From positions 62,501 to 126,500 of the forward strand of contig CAJNDS010002126.1 in NCBI GenBank assembly GCA_905221605.1: a stretch of 64,000 nt of DNA, given 5' to 3'. A model generated the notes under the pieces. That model had not been told where the DNA came from. It saw nothing but the letters and a program-made list of their open reading frames with translations, and ran no database searches. This DNA comes from Symbiodinium natans (lineage: Eukaryota; Sar; Dinophyceae; Suessiales; Symbiodiniaceae). Shown piece by piece: positions 1 through 12,000 of the stretch. Numbering within the stretch: the stretch's first letter is position 1; each line of letters starts with the position of its first letter. Position numbers and translations under genes: made by a program.

Positions 1-89
1 TCGGTCAGGCGGCCTAACTGAAGTTGGAAAACGTCGATGCAGTTGGGATCCGACGTGTCGAAGGGATTCTCCAAGATGATGGTAATGGC
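1..89 (-). CDS. Bestrophin exon: LENPF/acidic segment (partial at window edge)
   Basis: The exon starts after TAGAG|GCC and reads AITIILENPFDTSDPNCIDV and onward to the window edge. ENPF followed by acidic residues corresponds to the conserved bestrophin C-terminal clasp. It joins the exon ending at 561 in phase 0 (...WTL-E|A-I-T...), and both splice sites carry GAG|GC. Telomeric TTTAGGG repeats begin within about 30 bases on its right. Confidence 0.8.
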
Positions 90-3000
90 CTCTAGAGCTT
101 CGGTGTAGGGTTTGGGATTTGGGGTTTGGGGTTTAGGGTTTAGGGTGTAATTAGGTCTTGAGGAGAGAATGAGGGAACACTTCCCTGCAATGGATTCTGA
201 ACGCCCCCTGCCCGCCCTCAGACCCCTGACTTCCTGAACACCACGCTCCTAAGCTCACTGGCGCCCAGCTGGCCATCTAAACTCTAGGGTTTAGGGTTTA
301 GGGTTTAGGGTTTAGGGTACCGGTGAGCATCAAGTAGGGCTTTGGGTTTTGGAGGTCTAGGGGTCTTAGGTTCCGGGGCTTTGGGGCACTTTAGGGTTGT
401 AGGGTTGCAAGTTGTAGGCCCCTCAGCCCCCAAAACACCTGACCCTAAACCCTAAACCCTAAACCCTAAACCCTAAACCCTAAACCCTAAACCCTGAACC
501 CTGAACCCTGAACCCTGAACCCTAAACCCTAAACCCTAAACCCTAAACCCTACTACGAGCCTCGAGGGTCCAGATGAAGAACAGCTGCACAAAGGTGAAG
601 ATGAATGCCCCGGAGACCCATTCCTGGTGTGCAGCTTTTGAGGTCGGAAAGGGTGGGGTTGAGGGTCTCGGGTTTTTGGGTTTTTTAGGGTCTTTTAGGG
701 TTTTTAGGAATTTTAGGGTGTTGAGGGTGTTTTGGTTTTAGGATTCAGGGCCACTTTAAAGCAGGGCGCGCCTCACCGTACGAATATAGCGGCCCTACTT
801 GGGAATCAGTCGACTATGAAGGAATTACGAATTATCTGAAGTAGAGTTTCTATTACTATTCCCAACGGGACGCCCAATATATGCGTATATATATATATAG
901 ATACACACACACACACGCTCGCCAAGACGCACAAAAACCAACTCAATACACTCACCCATAACAGCAACCCTGGGGGTCCATGTAATCATGACTACATTTG
1001 GTTTAGGGTTTAGGGGTTTAGGGCCCCAAACCCCTATAAAGTAGGTACTTGAAGGCACAAGTATTCCCCATTTAGGTACATGGACCCTGGCCCTAAACCC
1101 TAAACCTGTTTCTCATGGGATTTTACCTTGGGTCCCCAACTTGGGTTAGGGTTTGGGGACCCTATTTCGCCGCTAAGGGAATATACGGGTCATAGTAAGG
1201 AGTTTAGTAAGGGATCCATATACTTCCGAGTATGGCTCCCTTTGAGTTTCCTATCCCTAGCAATGGTTGAGGGCTTCCATCCAGAGACTAAAGGAGGGAC
1301 CCTTACAAGGGACCTTAGGGCCTTAGGGCCTTTTTTTGTTTTTTTTTTGGTTTAGGGTTTAGTATAGGGTTTAGGGTTTAGGGTTAAGGGGGGGGGGACG
1401 GGGGGGGGGGTGGGTTCTTTAGGGGCGAATTACGTCTATTGGGACTGTATCAGGTATACATAGGGGTTTTTATATGGCGGCTCTGTAGGGGAAGAAGGTT
1501 CAGGGTCCAATCTAGGGGACCCCTCTTCTACCCCCTGAATTGGGGGTAAATGAAAATAGGGGATCCCCCTAAACTAGACCCCCAAATTGTAGGATCCGCT
1601 TGTAATAAAGACCCCAACAACAATAAGGTACCCCTGAGGAGTTAAACCGTAAACCCTAACCCTAAACCCTAAACCCTAAACCCTAATTTTCATGCCCAGG
1701 GTTCGGACCACTGCACCATCATCAGGGGCATCCTGGGAATAGCAGACGCCAACCCCTAAGGTTGGAAGGGTTTAGGGTTTAGGGTTTAGGGTTTAGGGTT
1801 TAGGGTTTAGGGTTTAGGGTTTAGGGTTTAGGGTTTAGGGTTTAGGGTTTAGGGTTTTGAGGGGTTCCCGTGGGTAGCTTCCTAAAGTAGGGTCCCTGTT
1901 CCCCTAAGGTTGTACCCCCTTAAAGGGTTCCCCTCAATGTACTTGCAAGCCCTTTTGACTTAGTAAGTGGGGTTAGTAAGGTGGGTTCTGAGATTGCAAC
2001 AGAGGGGATACTACGTAGACTTCCTAAGTCAAAAGAGCTTCTAAGTACTCCTAATATGGCCCTTCTACTACCTTAAGGATCTGTAAAAAAAAGGTCCCCC
2101 AAGACCCGACGGGCACAAAACCTTCAGGGTCCAAGTTGCTCTCCTTTAAGGTTTAAGGTCACTACTTCGCACATTACCAAGGGAAACTTTCAAAACCCAA
2201 AGCCCAAACTCTAAATGCCAAGACGTCGAGCCCTGAGCCGACCTGGAACCACACCACAAGTCTTCAACCAAATTCGTGCTTCGGGTGTAGGACGCCTGCG
2301 GTTTAGGGAGTTAAAGGTTCCGGGTGAACTTCTCGGTGCGACGCCTCCCCTCAGAGTCAAACTCCACGGTCAGGTGAAGAAGTCGTCGGGCTTCTTGAGT
2401 TTGTCTCTTTCTTTGACCTGTCACTGCTGGGGGGCTCATCTCCACCGGAAGCTTCTGTTGGAGCGATGTTCTTCGTGAACTCTATGCCGCCGCTCTCCAC
2501 GTTCTGCTCTGAGTTCTGGATGATGCATCACAAGTGGGAAATCGCAGCTTCAACCCACCAAAGGAAGAAACATCTTTAGTCTTATGCGGGGTTCCTAAGC
2601 AAATAGTAGATTGTCCAACTCTCGCCTTGACTTGGTTGCGTTTTGCTACTTCTTCGCCAAGCCATTGCCCGATGAAGCCATGAACAAAGCCACAGGGAAA
2701 ACCAAGGGCTACAATCCTTAAAGCAAAGCTCACACGCCCAGCGATGCTTAATGTAAGGTAGTGCTTCCTACAGGTAAGGCATCGATTTCCGACATCTCGA
2801 TAACGGGTATATCCCCAAGAATCCATGTACCTATGAAGTATACACTTGGGCCCTGAAGCTATGGTGTAGGAACTTTAGGCGCTCAAAAAAGGGAGTCGAC
2901 TGGGGTGAAGAACTGCCCGAGGGACAGTACCGCAGTTGCTCACCCTTAGAGTTTAGGGCGCTTTAGCTCATTTGCGTTACAATGCCTACTCTACCACCAG

Positions 3001-6000
3001 GTTAGGGTTTAGGGAGTGTTCTTTACTTTAGTTTCCGAGTTTAGGGTTTAGGGGTCGACACGGCTTGCTTGAAGGTTCATGGGTACTATAACCAGGGCCG
3101 ATAACGGCTAGCAGCGGCTAGCAGAAGTCTAACCCCCAAGTACAGACACTCATGCGGCCCTTCTGAAAGCTACCCCACTTGCAGGCAGAAGGGAACTAGG
3201 GTTCTAGGGCTTCGGGCTTTAGAGCCCTCATCCCGTAGCCCTAAACCCTCAACCCTGAACCCTACACCCTAATCCCTCAACCCTAAACCCCAAACCCGCA
3301 AAGCCCTTAACCTCTAGCCCGGCTGCAGGAGCGAGTAGAGCACCAGAAGCCACTTGCACGTCTGCGCGTACGGGAAGTTGAACTGAGTGGTGGCGTGCCT
3401 CAGAGGAGGTGTCTGGGGTCCTCGACTTGGGTTTGCGAGGTTTAGGGCTTAGGGTTTAGGGTTTGGGTTTAGGGTTTAGGGTTTAGGGTTTAGGGTTTAG
3501 GGTTTAGGGTTTAGGGTTTAGGGTTTAGGGTTTAGGGTTTAGGGTTTAGGGTTTAGGGTTCAGGGTTTAGGGTTTAGGGTTTAGGGTTTAGGGTTTAGGG
3601 TTCAGGGCATAGGGTGGAAGGCTTATGTTGCTTGGGGCTTCGAGGGTTTATGTTGTTTTAAGCCTGAACTAGGCTCTTTGGGTTTAGGGGTTCGGTTGCT
3701 TGAGCTTCGAGGATTTGGGCTTTGGGTTCTTTGGGTTCTTGCTTTGGGGCTTAGGCTGCTTTTGGGGTTGAAGCTAAGGACCCTAAACCCTAAACCCTAA
3801 ACCCTAAACCCCTAAACCCCTAAACCCCTAAACCCCTAAACCCCTAAACCCCTAAAAACCCCTAAACCCCTAAACCCCTAAACCCCTAAACCCCTAAACC
3901 CCTAAACCCCTAAACCCCTAAACCCCTAAACCCCTAAACCCCCCCTAAACCCCTAAACCCCTAAACCCCTAAACCCCTAAACCCCTAAACCCCCAAACCC
4001 CTAAACCCTAAACCCCTAAACCCTAAACCCCTAAACCCCTAAACCCCTAAACCCCTAAACCCCTAAACCCCTAAACCCCTAAACCCCTAAACCCTAAACC
4101 CTAAACCCTAAAATCCCAAGTAAAGCACGAGGCTAAGCAAGTAGTCAAGCTGGGGACTCCATCTCCCAATCGCTACGACTGCGTGTAGCTACTTGAAGAT
4201 TCTTGGGATGCGGGTTTAGGGTTTAGGGTTTAGGGTTTAGGGTTTAGGGTTTAGGGTTTAGGGTGGCTGCAGCTATTGCAGCTAAAAGCCCTTTATCAAA
4301 GCATGTAAGAGTCGTGCGTCCAACATGCCCATGATCCCAAATGCAACCAGCTAGATCAAGGTCTCTTCCTGACAAAGCGCTCGAAGATTACAGATGGGTA
4401 CTTCCCAAAATAAGGGGGACCCCCAATACCCCCTCCCCCGAAGACTCTACTGAAATTTATATGAACACCACAAAAGGGACCCCTAATATTCGGAACCCCC
4501 CCCCCCCCCCCCCACCACCACCCGCATGATGTAACGAATATCATGCATACATTACTTGGTTGGAAAGATACGGGAACCTAAGGGTGAAGCCTAATAAATG
4601 CAAAGCTCCTAGACGCTAAACCCTAAACCCCGCGATCTGAACCCAAACCTCGAGACCCTAACCCTAAGCCCTGAATCCCAAAATTCTCGTCCCTAACCCT
4701 CAACCCTAAACCCTAAACCCTGAATCCCAAAAAACTCTAAACCCTAGACCCTGAATCCCAAACCACTAAACCCTAAACCCTGATTGCCAAAACCCTAAAC
4801 CCGGAATCCCAAAACCCAAAACCCTAACCCTAAACCCTAAACCCTAGACCCTAAACCCCTAACCCTAAACCCTAAACCCCAACCCCTAAACCCTAAACCC
4901 TAAACCCTAAACCCTAGACCTCACGAAGCTTGCCAGCCGGGCCGCTTCTTCGCGTCACCGAACTTGCTCATGCCTGGGGCCGTAGACTTCGGGTTTAGGG
5001 TTTAGGGTTTAGGGTTTGGGGTTTAGGGTTTAGGGTCAAGGGTCTAGGGTTTAGGTTTTTAGCGGTTTGTGAAAAGGTAAAGTTACACTTTCTCTCTTTA
5101 TTGTTTTTTTTTTGTTGGGGGGGGTCAGGATGGGGGCGGGGAATCTTGAAAGGTTGAGGGCACTTGCAGGCTTTGGGGATATGGCTTGAGAGTGCTGAGG
5201 GTCCAAGGTTTAGGGCTGAGGGGCTGAAGGGTTTCGGGCCTTCTGAAGGGTGGATTTTCGTGGGCTTAGGGCTTAGGGGTTAGGTTTGGCGCATATGGAT
5301 TTGGTGCCGTAGGGCTCAGGGCTGCAAGGAGCTTTGACTATTTCATGGTTTAGGGGTTTTCGAGTTTCGAGTTTAGGGTTTTTGGGGTTTAAGTACCCTC
5401 CCCCTCCCCCCAATCTCAAACCAGCAGAATGGGTGCAAGCAGCAAACCGCACAACGAAGCACCCAAACCAAGCCAAGACAGGGACGAACTGAAGGCGCAG
5501 AGGTATATGAGAAAGACACATTGGCGAAGAGCCTTGTGGGTACATTTGGGTCGCCGTGAGATCGGGCCGCCCGAGGGTACACCTCGATCTCTTTTGTACG
5601 ACACAGTTTGCAAGCCCAGAAAGGATCGCATCCGTCGCAATTTCGCCCGATTCACCCAACCAGTGTTGTTGGCTAGCTTGCGTAGCCAGGGAGTTCCACA
5701 AAATGACAGGCTTGAGTGTCTTAGCCCCAAATGAGCCAAGGATTACACATGGGACCTGTCCGTTCCCAGTACCTTGTGGACTGACTTAACCTAAATTCCC
5801 CTGGCTTGTGTTGAATTTCCATATACCTTATTATAATCGGCAGTAGACGTAGACTAGTACTATTATGGAAAAAAGGTACCCCAAAACCCTATGATTTTTT
5901 GGGGTACATGATTCCAGAACAGGAGTATAGTAAAGGGGTTGTGCTTCATATACCTTTCAATCGGGAGCAGAGTACTCCCTAAGCCCTAAACCCTAAACCC

Positions 6001-9000
6001 TAAACAGGGAGGATAGAAGCATATAGGTAGCATGATCCCCATCTTCATCTGTCTTTTGAGTCCACGGCCTCCCGAACCCCGGTTTAGGGTTTTGGGGTTT
6101 TGGCTTGAGAATTTAGGGCATCCCTGTCCCTAAGCCCTAAGCCCTAAGCCCTAAGCCCCAAGCCCTAAGCCCTGAGCCCTAAGCCCTGAACCCTGAACCC
6201 TAAACCCTTTCGGGCTTTAGGGCCCTGAGCCCTATCAGGCCAGCCACCGCAATTACCCCAGAACATGCAAGAACCACCCACACCAAGCTCCTGAAACCCA
6301 AACCCCCCCAACCCCTAAACCCTAAACCCTAAACCCCAAATCCTAAACCCTAAACCCCAAACCCTAAACCCTAAACCCCCACACCAACGGTGCCTGAAGA
6401 GAGCTCCCCGAGCACCCGGGAGACCATCCTTGGTTGAAAGGGCTCGTAAGGGCTTAGGGTTTAGGGTTTAGGGTTTAGGGTTTAGGGTACCCCTTTTATA
6501 CCCCAAATAGAATAGAACCCCCTTAAAGGGACGCCCAAGAAGGGTACGCCTATCCTCGGAAACTCCCGTAGAACAACCTGCGACATCAGACCCAAGGGGG
6601 CTAATTCTGGACACCCAAAGCCCAAAGCCTTAAACCCTAATTGCTTGAAGCCCCTAGTTCCCTAAGCCCTCAACCCCGGAAACCTACTTTCCCACCTTAA
6701 GCCCTAAACCCCGAATTCCCTAAACCCCCAGTAACCCAAGCCCTATAAGTCTTGAGTGTTTTTTCGGGCTTCTGCGCCGAGGGGGTTTAGGGGATAATGT
6801 ACAGGGCATACATAAGAGCTGAAGTTGAATGTCCCGGAGCGTGAACCCCCTTATACGTGTCGGCTTTAAGGTTTACGGTTTATGATTTAAGGTTTGGAAG
6901 GCTGTAGGGTGGAGGGTGTATAGAGGTTTTTGGGTTTAGGGTCTAGGCTTTCGATCTTGTGGGGCGGTGGCTTCGATGGGTGAATTTGGGGTTTAGGGTT
7001 TAGGGTTTAGGGTTTAGGGTTTAGGGTTTAGGGGAGTTTGGATTTCAGGGTTTTGATTAGCAGGCTGTGCCATGGACACTTCAGATTTGTAGGGACACTG
7101 CAAAGGAGCGTGTCATAGAATTTAGAGTTTGGGGTTCTATCGGGTCTTGGGCTTTGACGCCCGCCCTAAACCCTAAACCCTAAACCCTAAACCCTGAACC
7201 CTAAACCCTAAACCCTAAACCCTAAACCCTAGAAGCCCTAAAGCCGAGCCAGCGGGGAGTCGATGAAGGCGCGGCCAGGACCCCAGATCGCTGGCCTCGG
7301 CAACTTGCTCAGCCAGGGTTTGGGGTTTAGGGTTTAGGGTTTGGGGTTTAGGGTTTAGGGTGTAGGGTGTAGGGTGTTGGGTCTGTGGTTGCGGAAATTG
7401 CAAAAGACCTTATGTAGGGGCTCTGTTGGGGCTACTTCTAAGGTTGGGTTTCCGGAGCTTTCTCTGGTTTGGGTTTGTTAAAGCTGTTCAGGGTTTGGGG
7501 CAAGCCCTGAACCCTGCACCCTAACCCTAAACCCTAAACCCTAAACCCTAAACCCTCAACCCTAAACCCTAAACCCTAAACCCTAATCCCTAAACCCTAA
7601 ACCCTCAAGGATCAGCCTCCTTTGTATGGGCAACCGAGCTGCTGTCGACGACCAGCTGCTGAATCCAGTGATAGCAGAGGTCCACCTTGTGCTGAGGTCA
7701 GAAAACTAAAGGTGGGACCCTTATAAGGGACCTTAGGGGCTTTAGGGTTTAGGGTTTAGGGTTTAGGGTTTAGGGTTTAGGGTTTAGGGGTCAGAGTTTA
7801 GAGTTTAGGGTTTAGGGATTCCTCACTCTAAGGGTAGTTTCATGGGGGCCTAACATGGTCCCTAACCTCCTTTAAAGGGTTCTGATGTAAGGGCCCTTCA
7901 TGATATAGGGGCCTTACATGCTTCTGTTTGGGGTTTAGGGTTTAAGGGGTTTTGGGGTGTTTGGTGTTTGGGGTTTAGGGTTTGGTGTTTGTGGTTTAGG
8001 GTTTAGGGTTTCTACAATGTCCTTAAGAATCCCCCAAAACATGACAGATAATACTAAAGATAATAGTGCCTATAGCTTTATAAGGAGGGTTAATGCCCTA
8101 AAGCCCCCCCTGAATCCGACCTTACCTTAAGCCGCCGTTATACTCGCATTCACTCTAAACCCAACCCTAAACCCTAACCCTTAAACACTTCACCCCAAAA
8201 CCCTAAACCCTGCACCGGAAACACTGCACCCTAAACCCTAAACCCTAAACCTTCTCTGTCTTTCTCACGAAGAGCCCATGTCATGGTGATTAGCAAAGAG
8301 CCATTTCCGACAGCTCCAAGCGGCACGTTGGCCGCTGCCGTCCAGGGTGGCCAGGGAGGTCTGGTCAATGCCGCCCGAGTTCCTCACTCTTGAGGATCTA
8401 GGGTTTAGGGTTTAGGATTTGGGTTTAAGGTTTAAGGTTTAGGGTTTAGGGTTTGGGGTTTGGGGTTTAGGGTTTAGGGTTTAGGGTTTAGGGTTCTCTT
8501 GAGGATTTAGGGTTTAGGGTAGGTCCAGGGTTGGCTTTTTTGGAGGGGTTTGAGGGTTCGGGGATACTCCCGACACAGCCCTAAACCTGAACTCTCTAGA
8601 CCCTAAACCCTAAACCGTGGGGTTTGGGGCTTCGGGGTTGGGGTCTCAGCGTTTTCGGGGTCTCGGCTGCAGAGTTGTGTGGTTTACCTGTCAACTCTAC
8701 CGGGTTTGACGGCCTGTCATGTGCAGGGGCTAGGATTAGGGCTTTGGGGTTTAGGGTTTAGGGTTTCGGGGCTCAAGGTTTGAGATCAGGGCTTACGGGT
8801 TCAGGGTTTAGGGGCTCACACCCTAAACCCTAACCCTCACCCTAACCCGCCCCACCCCCCACCCCCGCCAAAAAAAGAAAGAACAACCAAACCTCAGGTC
8901 AGTTCGTGGATTGGGGATTCGGGTTCAGGGCTCTTTTGCCACCCGCTCATGGAGCTCTTGATACCACAACAATCGGAAACCCTACGCCCAACAAAGCCGC

Positions 9001-12000
9001 GGTAAGTCTTAAGCTGAACTTTGAATCCCAAGCCCTTCAAGCCCCGAAACCCTACACCCTACACCCTAAACCCTAAACCCTGAACCCAGAACCCCTAAAC
9101 CCCTAAAACCCTAAACCCTAAACCCCTAAACCCCTAAACCCCTAAACCCCTAAACCCCTAAACCCCTAAACCCCTAAACCCCTAAACCCTAAACCCTAAA
9201 CCCTAAACCCTAAACCCCAAACCCCGGCTGTTCTGCCATGGCGCAGCGTGAGCAGACCCCACACCTGATGGGACTTCCGAGGTGAAAGCTCCTTCCGACA
9301 GGGCTTCTGAAAAACACCCGAAAGAGACACCCCCCCCCAAAAAAAAAACATCGGTAGGGTTTAGGGTTTAGGGTTTAGGGTTTAGGGTTTAGGGTTTGGG
9401 GTTTAGGGTTTAGGGTTTAGGGTTTAGGGTTTAGGGTTTAGGGTTCAAGGCATTGGCGCTTTTGGAAGTTCTGTGCAAATGGAAGATGCAACGAGCAAAG
9501 TCCTATGCAGGTACTACAGACGAAGATGTAGGGATCCTGGTTCCACGGTGGCTGGGTCTTCTGCTTCTGGCTTTAGGGTTGTTTAGGGTTTAGGGTTTAG
9601 GGCTTAGGGTTTAGGATTTGGCGTTTAGGGTTTAGGGTTTAGAATTAGGATTTAGGGTTGTTTAGGGTTCAGGGTTTAGGATATCTAAGAGCGCCAGAAG
9701 CGTGCCCCCCCCCCCCTCCCCCTAGGTCCAGCTCGACAGGGTTGATCCTGAAAATGTGACCCGAAGGGACCATGCACTTCTATGGTACGCACGTGGGCCT
9801 CGAACTTTCAGGGGGTTCCGAGACGGTAGCTTTAGGACCCCGATACTATATAGGGTACATGGGACCCATAGAAAAAGGGGAGTATGGGCACGCCACGGCA
9901 TCCGTTTCAGCGCGCTTGGGCCACTGAAGGGATTAAGACTCGTACCCCTTAAGGTTGTACTCCTAGTACCCCTAACTTAGTAGCCCAGTAACCATATTAT
10001 CATAAGGGCACCCTTTTTGGGGTTGGTTAATTTATAAGGGAACCTTGAACCCCAAAAAGGGAAAAGGGTACCACTGGGCTACCAAGCTAATATGGCCCAT
10101 ATACTACCTAAAGGATCCTTGAGAAGGTTCCCCGCAAACCCAAGGGCACAACCTTAAGGGTCCAAACCCCTACTTGGAGCTTAAGGGTACTTATGACCCG
10201 CTTATAACTGTGGTTATCACCCATTTAAAAGCCCCTTAAGTACCCTAGTGTGGTTATAATTGGGTTAGAAGTGCAGTCATGATTGGGTTACTAAGTAGCC
10301 TCCCAGTAGAGCTACCGGGGTTTGCGGTTTCGGGTTGTGGGGTGTCAGAGCCGAGTGAACATGTTTCGGCAAAGCCAATCCTCCAGAAACCCTCAAGCCC
10401 CACACACCCAAACGGGTCCTAAAGGTTTAAGAAGGCTCCCCCTAAAGCCCTAAATCCTAAAGCCCTAAACCCTAAGCCCTGAAGCCACAAACCCCCTTTC
10501 AACCACAGGAACTGAACCTTCGAAGATGTGTTCATAGGGTCCTTAAGGAAGTTCTTGGGGAGTAGGTACGTAGGGAACCTTAGGGAAGCTGAGGGAGCCT
10601 TCCGGAGTGGTTGGGAACCTTGGGTTACATACCCCTTAATTTAAATGCCCTCCCTGAAGGACCCTATAGCTCCCCCTAAACCCAACACCCTATACCCATA
10701 AGTTTGAGGCAGGACCCTATACTGTACGTGGGCCTCTAACCGTGGGGTGTCCTGAAGAGCGCAGGCGCTGAGCATGCTAAAGAGCCGGATGACTTTCTGG
10801 AGAAAGGCCTCACGAAGAATCAGGGTTTAGGGTTTAGGGTACAGGGTTTAGGGTTACGGTCCCGATGAGGTTTAGAGCTTAGGATTTGGTGATCAGGGTC
10901 TGAGTATCTTGGATTGGGGTCTTTTGGGTTTAGCGAGAAACCCTTCAAAACCCAAAACCCCAAACTCCAAACCCTTAACCCCAAACCCCGAAACCCTAAA
11001 CCCTGGACCCTAAACCCTGGACCCTAAATCCTAAACCCGAAGCCCTATAAACCCTAAACCCCTACGCCCTAAACCCCCCCCCAAAAAAAAAAAAAATCCC
11101 AAGCCCCTAAACCCTAAACCCTGAACCCTAAACCCCCAAACCCCTAAACCCTAAACCCCCAATCCCTAAACCCTAAACCCTAAACCCTAAACAATTCCCA
11201 AGGCACCTCCACTTCCACCTCGCTGGCGTCAGTGCCGCGGCAGAAGGCCACGGCTGAGGCCGCAGCACCAGACCAGTCCTGATCTGGGAGTGAGGGGAGT
11301 TTAGGGTTTAGGGTTTAGGGTTTAGGGTTTAGGGTTTAGGGTTTAGGGTTTAGGGTTTAGGGTATAGGGTTTAGGGTTTAGGGTTTAGGGTTTAGGGCTA
11401 GACCAGTCCTTACTAGGATGGGCTATGAGGGGTTTAGGGTTCAGGGTTCAGGGGTCTGGGGTTTAGGGTTTCGGGGTTTCGGGGTTTCGGGGTTTAGGGT
11501 GTAGGGGTTAAAGGGGTTAGGGGCTTAGGGTCTGGGTTTAGGGTTGAGGGGTTTAGGGGTTTAGGGCTGCGGTTTGAGGGGTTTAGGGTTTAAGGGCTTT
11601 GGGGTTAAGGGCTTAGGGAACCTAAACCTCCTAGACCCTGAACCCTGAACCCTAAACCTAAACCCTAAACCCCAAACCCTAGCCCTAAACCCTAAACCCT
11701 AAACCCTAGCCCTAAGCCCTAAACCCTAAACCCTAAACCCTAAACCCTAAACCCTAAACCCTAAACCCTAAACCCTAAACCCTAGACCCTAGACCCTAGA
11801 CCCTAGACCCTAGACCCTGAACCCTAGACTAGGGAGGCCTTGCCAGGAGAGGCCGATACTCCTTCAAAAAAGAAATTGACTTAATTGTTGGGTTTAGGGT
11901 TTAGGGTTTAGGGTTTAGGGTATAGGGTTTGGGGAACAAGGTTGCTCCAGAGACAGCGGTGCAAACTGCTTGACTGAAGTATGCAACATAAGCCCCGCAG

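Noticed and set aside
3434-4264. CRISPR-like array (repeats with unique spacers)
   Set aside because: The repeat is a 7-8-bp telomeric unit of variable number; spacers vary from 20 to 1000 bp and encode exons.
5273-5789. Several overlapping frames of 70-140 codons
   Set aside because: Open on both strands in four frames with no motif, no AG|G/donor pair and no phase link to the exon chain.
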